Of a stretch of 64,000 nucleotides of DNA, positions 58,232-64,000 are shown in pieces. The DNA is from Pyrus communis. Taxonomy: Eukaryota; Streptophyta; Magnoliopsida; Rosales; Rosaceae. Every line of letters begins with the position of its first letter. Position 1 is the first letter of the stretch. The stretch covers positions 27,726,381 through 27,790,380 of the forward strand of contig NC_084807.1 of the NCBI RefSeq assembly GCF_963583255.1, read 5' to 3'. A program made the position numbers and the translations under genes. The notes under the pieces are model-generated. The model was given only the letters and a program-made list of their open reading frames with translations. It searched no databases and was not told where the DNA came from.

Positions 58232-59498
58232 GGTAGAAGGGGGGAGAGTATTTGAGAAGCGAGAGTACCGTTCTGCCCTTGATAATGGCAATCAGAGTGT
58301 TTGGTGGGAGGGTATTTTAGTAAAAGAAAAAATAAGGATAGATTAAGTAATTATCCGGGGAAGAATATAATTAAGCATAGTAGATCTAGCTTAGGGACTA
58401 AGCATGTGTGAGGGAGGAAAATGCCAACTTTTGGCCGGCGTATCTGAGGCAGTGCTGTTTGGATGCTCTAATTAAATGCCTTTGCTTGAAAGGACCGAGG
58501 TTGGATACGGGACAAGTGTGAACACCAAATTGCAGGCGGGGGAGTTTTGGCACGGCAGATCTCAACTCCTCGGATAGATTTTTTAATGCGATCGGTACAA
58601 GAAGTGGTACATCATGTGTTATTATATAAATAGTGAAATATATGTGTTAAAAAGTTAATAATTTAAAAAATAAAATTTCTTACCACTTACATAAAAACAT
58701 ATGGTGTACCACCTGTATTCCCGTCACTATAAAAAATTTCTCCCTAGATTAGATTGGATGTCTTAAGTTGTCTCCATTTGGAGGGCGGGAAAAAAAAAAC
58801 TCAAAATTTTTGGGTCCAATCATCATCTCCAAGGAATGTATTTCTTTTAACAAATGATATTATCTATTTTAAGAGGGTGGACGATTGGGCTAAATCTTAT
58901 AATAGGCCAACAATAATAAGGTTAAAAGAGGGCTCCCAGCAACAGTGCTCCATCCTGTGAAACCAGGCCACGCAGGCCCCACGCAACAGCATCAAGTTGG
59001 CAAAGGAATCCTCTACGGGTGAGCACATAGCAAGCACTTTACCTACGACCTAGAAGCGCCCACCGTTCAAATCCAATGGCTCAAATTCAAATTTTCCCAC
59101 AACTCAAGTTTAAATCCAGCGCCCAGATAAATCCATTTTAAATTCAAAGACTCAAATTTAATTTAATTAATTTTAATGATACAAAAAAAAATCTCATGAA
59201 TCAAGTTTAAATCTAATGAAAAAAAAATTATTAAACTTCTCCAAAAATCTATAAATACATATCCATTAAAATTTTCAATTTTCTCAACAATTTTTTTTCT
59301 TCAGAACATAATTTTTTTTTTACATCAAAATATTTGTAAAAAATAAAACAAGTATTGGCCCAAAAATAAAAATCAACGAAATATAAATGTTTAACAAATT
59401 ATAAAGTGTGGGACCGGGGTTGGGGGGGGGGGGGGGGGGGTTGGGATGGTTTGGAAATTATAGGTCCTTACCGTTGGATAAAAAAACTACCCAACCTC

Positions 59499-59553
<55 letters not shown>

Positions 59554-59637
59554 AAAATACGGCTAAAAATGAAATTATTGTTATAAAAGGGTTAAAGTTT
59601 GAGAGAATAACCTTTTTAATGGTAGGTGCAAGGTAGA
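58232..59637. other. intergenic with DNA-transposon fragment and microsatellites
   Basis: About 58760-59330 shares its layout with the left half of the Harbinger element at 50.3-50.9 kb: CCAATGGCTCAAATTCAAAT words, then CTATAAATAC, then a C/T-rich leader. It seems to be a truncated relative. A G-run is at 59422-59441, and an AT microsatellite is at 59509-59549. Confidence 0.5.
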
Positions 59638-59943
59638 TGTAAAATGCCACACTAAAACTATAGCACAGGCAGATAACAAATAAAAGCAGAGAAAATAGAT
59701 GATGTTACTGATATTTTTCTCTCGTTCACTTCTTCTTTTCTTTCCTTGTAACTTAAAAACATGCGGAGTGCTCTATTTATAGAGCAACTCCAAACTGATG
59801 CAGTTAATGCATCTTGAAATTTATGAAACTTCGTCTGACTATACAATCTCTTTCACTTTGCATGGGCATTGAAAACTTTGCCCATGCAGAAGACTTTCAC
59901 AAATGAAACTGTGGGCATTCATTGCCCATGAGACTTTTCAACA
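59638..59943 (-). repeat. 3' LTR of a second, degraded Copia element
   Basis: Read on the minus strand it starts TGTTGAAAAG (from 59943) and ends in TTTTACA (59638), with canonical TG...CA termini. The purine tract CCAAGGGGGAG (59954-59944) abuts it inside the element. The matching 5' LTR lies beyond the right edge. Confidence 0.85.
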
Positions 59944-61571
59944 CTCCCCCTTGGATGCCCACATATCAACATGAGTTGCCTCGTTAAAACCTTGCTTGGA
60001 AAAACCCAGTGGAAAAAAACCATAGCGAAGGAAAAAGAGTACAACTTTTCCTGGATCGTTGATATAGTGTCAAGTATGCTTATGTTGCCTCGTTAAAACC
60101 TTGCTTGGAAAAACCCAGTGGAAAAAATCCTAATCGAAGGAAAAAGAGTACAACAAGCATGCATCAGGGATGCTCCCCCTGATATGTATCTCCCCCTGAT
60201 TCCGCATTCTCCAAATTTAGCTGTTTGGAAAGTCGACGTAATCCGATGCCTTGCACTAACTTCTGAAATGTGCACTTTGGTAGAGATTTGGTGAACAAGT
60301 CTGCCAGATTTTCATTTGAACGGATTTGTCTGACTTCAATGACTTTAGCCTTCTGAAACTCATGAGCACTGAAAAACTTTGGAGATATGTGTTTAGTCTT
60401 ATCGCCCTTGATGAATCCTTCTTTCATTTGGGCAACACAGGCTGCATTATCTTCATGGATGACAGTTGGATTGTCTGTCTTCGAAGTTAGACCACATGAA
60501 TTCCGGATATGATGGATCATTGATCTTAACCAAGAACATTCACGACTTGCTTCATGTAAAGCAAGTATTTCTGAATGATTTGAAGATGTAGCAACTAATG
60601 CTTGCTTGGTTGAACGCCATGAGATTGTTGTATCTCAATTTTTAAACACATATCCAGTTTGTGAGCGGACTTTATGCGGATCAGAGAGGAAGCCAGCATC
60701 TGCATATCCAACAAGGACCTGGTCATCTGTGGAGTTCTTTGAGTAGAAGAGACCCATGTCTGTTGTCCCACGAAGGTATCGCAATACATCTTTGATACCC
60801 TTCCAATGACGAATTGTTGGAGCAGAGCTATACCTTGCTAACAAATTAACTGAAAAGGCTATATCTGGTCTAGTACATTGTGCTAAATACAACAAAGCAC
60901 ATACTGCACTCAGATATGGTACTTCTGGACCAAGTACCAGCTCATCATCTTCTTTTGGATGAAATGAATCTTTCTTAATGTCCAAAGAACGAACGACCAT
61001 TGGTGTACTTAGTGGATAAGCCTTGTCCATACCAAATCGCTTCAAAATTTTTTCAATGTAAGCTGATTGGTGGACCAAAATTCCACTAGCACAATGCTCG
61101 ATCTGCAGGCCGAGACATTATTTTGTTTTCCCAAGATCTTTCATTTCAAATTCGCTTTTCAGATATTCAGCAGTTTTATTAAGCTCTTCAGGAGTCTCAA
61201 CTAGATTCATATCATCAACATATACTGCTACTATAGCGAATCCAGAATTGGATTTCTTAATGAACATTGTTGATATACCATTCTTTGATCAAATATTCAC
61301 TGAGACGATTATACCACATTCGTCCAGATTGCTTCAGACCATACAATGATCGCCTTAATTTGATCGAGAGCATACCTCGTGGTTTATTACTTGTTTCAGG
61401 CAACTTAAGTCCTTCTGGGACTTTCATATAGATGTCAGTATCTAATTCTCCATATAGATACGCAGTGATGACATCCATAAGTCGCATGTCAAGTCTTTCT
61501 GAAACTACTAAACTTATTAAGTAACGGAACGTGATTGCGTCTATTACAGGAGAGTATGTCTCCTCATGTGA

Positions 61572-61746
61572 GCTTCAAGATTGTGGTGGTGGCATCGAAA
61601 AACTCCACCGGAGGTGGCCGGAATCGGCCTTGGAAAATAGGCACCCGCGGTGGGTGCGGGTGGACGAAAACCCATTTCCTTTTTTTTTTTTCTTTTTTTT
61701 TTGTTCTTTTCTCCCTCCATTTCTGATTGGGCTTCCCCCACAAAAT
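61572..61746. mobile_element. 175-bp insertion in the first Cassandra LTR
   Basis: The Cassandra 5' terminus TGTGA occurs at 61567-61571, directly after the CCTCA duplication, and again at 61747-61751, where the normal LTR continues. The 175 bp between them therefore look like a later insertion with TGTGA as target duplication. It has a GC-rich half (ACTCCACCGGAGGTGGCCGG) and a T-rich half. No inverted ends or coding potential are seen. Confidence 0.65.
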
Positions 61747-62164
61747 TGTGACATCCCACATCGCCTAGGGGAGTGATCCTTAAATGTATATTCACATCCC
61801 TACCTAACACGAGGCCTTTTAGGAGTTCACTGGTTTCGAGTTCCATCGGAACTCCGAAGTTAAGCGAGAAGGGGGCTAGAGCAATCCCATGATGAGTGAC
61901 CCACTGGGAAGTTGCTCGTGAGTTCCCAAAAACAAAACCGTTAGGGAATGGTAAGCCCAAAGCGGACAATATCGTGCTATGGTGGTGGAGCGGGCCCGGG
62001 AAGTGATCCGCCCCGGGCCGGGATGTGACAAATTGGCATCAGAGCCTAACCTTGGCCGTGGTGTGCCGACGAGGACGTCGGGCCCCTAAGGGGGGTGGAT
62101 TGTAACATCCCACATTACCCAGGGGAGTGATCCTTAAATGTATATTCACATCTCTACCTAGCAC

Positions 62165-62283
62165 GAGGCCTTTTGGGAGCTCACTGGCTTCGGGTTTCGT
62201 AGGAACTCCGAAGTTAAGCGAGAAGGGGGCTAGAGCAATCCCATGATGGGTGACCCACTGGGAAGTTGCTCGTGAGTTCCCAA
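62165..62283 (+). other. 5S rRNA-derived segment in Cassandra LTR 2
   Basis: Contains GAACTCCGAAGTTAAGCG (62203-62220) and GATGGGTGACCCACTGGGAA (62245-62264), the box A and box C regions of the 5S internal Pol III promoter. The 5' part is diverged from 5S rRNA. The same segment recurs in every Cassandra LTR of the window. In LTR 1 box C has a G-to-A change (GATGAGTGACC). Confidence 0.9.
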
Positions 62284-64000
62284 AAACAAAACCGTGAGGG
62301 AATGGTAAGCTCAAAGCGGATAATATCGTGCTACGGTGGTGGGGCGGGCCCGGGAAGTGATCCGCCCCGGGCCGGGATGTGACAAATTGGCATCAGAGCC
62401 TAACCCTGACCGTGGTGTGCCGACGAGGACGTCGGGCCCCTAAGGGGGATGGATTGTAACATCCCACATCGCCCAGGGGAGTGATCCTTAAATGTATATT
62501 CACATCTCTACCTAGCACGAGGCCTTTTGGGAGCTCACTGCCTTCGGGTTTCGTAGGAACTCCGAAGTTAAGCGAGAAGGGGGCTAGAGCAATCCTATGA
62601 TGGGTGACCCACTGGGAAGTTGCTCGTGAGTTCCCAAAAACAAAACCGTGAGGGAATGGTAAGCCCAAAGCAGATAATATCGTGCTACGGTGGTAGAGCG
62701 GGCCCGGGAAGTGATCCGTCCCAGGCCAGGATGTGACACCTCATAATCAATTCCAGGTCTTTGAGAAAAACCTTGTGCAACGAGTCGTGCTTTATATCTT
62801 GCGATCTCGTTTTTCTCATTACGTTTCCTTGTGAATACCCATTTGTAACCCACGGGGTTTACACTAGGCGGGGTTTGGACTACTGGTCCAAAAACATTCC
62901 GCTTTTCCAAGGAATTTAATTATGCCTGGATTGCATCTTTCCACTTAGGCCAATCATGTCTCTGTTTGCATTCATCAACAGAACTGGGCTCAATATCATC
63001 ACTTAAGATGATTTCAGTGGCTACTGCAAATGCAAACATATCATCGATGATTATTTCATTCCGATCCCACAATTCATTTGTACATGCATAATTTATGAAG
63101 ATTTCTTTGCTTTCATGTACTTCTGTCTCTTCAGGGACAGATGTCTCATCATGGACATTTTCTTTTTCTGGAAGTCCAGAATTATGAATTGTGGATGTAT
63201 CATTCATTTTCTCTTCCTGAATGATTTCATTTGGATTCAGTTGTGCCCTCGACTTTCTCTTTTGAAGAGCTGAATCTTTTGAATCTTGGGGTTTACCACG
63301 CTTCAGGCGTGCACCAGATGAATCATTTGCTGCCACTTTATTTTGTCCAACAGGGACATCAATTCTTGCAGGTGCATTTGCAGCTGGTATATGTGATTTT
63401 GTCACTTTCATAGCATCATTAAATGCATCTGGCATTTGATTGACAATACTTTGAAGATGAACGATCCTTCTCACTTCATTTTCACATTTAATGCTGCGAG
63501 GATCAAAATGAGATAAGGTGGGAACAACCCATGTCAGCTCTTTCCGTTCTTCTGGAACGGTCTTTTCTCCCCCTAACGACGGGAAAATTGTCTCATCAAA
63601 GTAACAATCAGCAAAACGAGTTGTAAACATATCACCTGTCAAGGGTTCCAAATATCTATTGATAGATGGTGAATCAAAACCCACGTAAATTCCCAGTCTA
63701 CGCTGAGGTCCCATTTTAGTGCGTTGCGGCGGTGCAATAGGCACATAAACAGCACAACCAAAAACTCGTAAATGGGAAATGTTTGGCTGATGTCCAAACA
63801 CAAGTTGTACTGAAGAGTATTGATGGTTGGCTATAGGTCTCAATCGAACCAATGATGCAGCCTGTAAGATGGCATGTCCCCATGCAGAGACTGGCAATTT
63901 GGTTTTCATAAGCAGAGTGCGAGCTATTAACTGAAGTCGCTTGATCAATACTTCTGCTAAACCATTTTGAGTATGGACATGAGGAACAGGGTGTTCAACA

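Larger units (their letters stand above)
61567..62738 (+). mobile_element. Cassandra element with three LTRs nested in Copia
   Basis: Three 284-bp LTRs (61747-62030, 62101-62384 and 62455-62738) alternate with two 70-bp internal domains (62031-62100 and 62385-62454). Each internal domain starts with a PBS-like TGGCATCAGAGCC and ends with a purine tract AAGGGGG(G/A)TGGAT. The 5-bp target duplication CCTCA (61562-61566 and 62739-62743) matches the split Copia codons, so the whole block is one insertion. Extra sequence lies between 61572 and 61746. Each LTR holds a 5S rRNA-like stretch. Confidence 0.93.
60164..63998 (-). pseudogene. broken Copia polyprotein (integrase end, RT, RNase H)
   Basis: Read from the right edge, the frame gives the integrase end (VHTQNGLAEVLIKRLQLIAR, then RVFGCAVYVPIAPPQ). 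A linker follows, then KWVFTRKRNEKNEIARYKAR of the reverse transcriptase, GIDYE (split by the Cassandra insertion) and ETYSPVIDAITFRYLIS. The catalytic VYVDDMNL is near 61225. RNase H pieces include LVGYADAGFLSDPHKVRSQT and HEDNAACVAQMKEG. In-frame stops occur at 62920-62922 (minus TAA), near 61115 and near 60640, with a frame change near 61260. It is inactive even without the insertion. Confidence 0.88.
59638..64000 (-). mobile_element. degraded Copia element, continues off right edge
   Basis: The 3' LTR and polypurine tract are followed rightward by RNase H, reverse transcriptase and integrase-end sequence of a Copia polyprotein. A Cassandra insertion at 61567-62738 interrupts it. A 71-bp unit with GTTGCCTCGTTAAAACCTTG is repeated at 59975-60045 and 60084-60154, between the LTR and the polyprotein end. 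Confidence 0.9.

Noticed and set aside
62165..62283. True 5S rRNA genes in the Cassandra LTRs
   Set aside because: Only the promoter-containing central and 3' parts resemble 5S. The 5' part is diverged, and TG...CA LTR structure, PBS and target duplications show a retroelement.
62039..62314. Repeated 91-codon frames in the Cassandra block
   Set aside because: They recur only because the 5S-derived LTRs are repeated. The same frame appears in every LTR, and Cassandra elements encode no protein.

Overview
This is plant nuclear DNA: AT-rich intergenic sequence, GT-AG introns, chloroplast-targeted and cell-wall/cuticle genes, and dense plant transposons. The transposon families (Cassandra elements with 5S rRNA-derived LTRs, Au-like SINE, abundant small MITEs) and the protein sequences suggest a rosid tree, most likely Rosaceae of the apple/pear type. 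That assignment is inference from memory of these families, not a database result.

Seven protein-coding genes can be modelled to the base from homology and splice sites. In order they are: an LSI2-like silicon/arsenite-type efflux transporter (minus, 2.77-4.59 kb); a proline/serine-rich protein of the At5g52430/At1g76660 family (minus, 9.7-12.19 kb); HCF106/TATB, the thylakoid Tat translocase subunit (plus, 18.54-20.83 kb); MTB, the METTL14-type subunit of the m6A writer (minus, 21.57-26.39 kb); DCR, a BAHD acyltransferase for cutin (minus, 45.78-49.01 kb); a UPF0496 protein (minus, 53.93-55.16 kb); and a C2-domain SRC2-like protein (minus, 57.29-58.15 kb). HCF106 and MTB are tail to tail. 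The At5g52430-like gene and HCF106 are neighbours here, and their Arabidopsis counterparts have consecutive locus numbers, so this pair looks like conserved microsynteny.

The rest is largely mobile DNA. A complete Copia element (30.19-35.30 kb, minus) has an uninterrupted 1420-residue polyprotein, two 382-bp LTRs that look identical by eye, a 5-bp target duplication and unusual LTR termini. An older, broken Copia element occupies 59.6 kb to the right edge. It is interrupted by a Cassandra element with three LTRs, which itself appears to hold a 175-bp insertion. Two more Cassandra elements lie at 5.9 and 44.1 kb. A Harbinger-type DNA transposon carrying only a broken Myb/SANT-like ORF1 lies at 50.25-52.22 kb. 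A very large inverted repeat (arms about 1.2-1.4 kb) occupies 38.0-40.7 kb. MITEs, SINE-like copies, LINE and hAT fragments fill the remaining intergenic DNA and some introns.

No operon-like or defence-system organisation is present. The most notable features are the young, possibly active Copia, the nested multi-LTR Cassandra, the long hairpin, and short copies of the 5' flanks of DCR and MTB elsewhere in the window.
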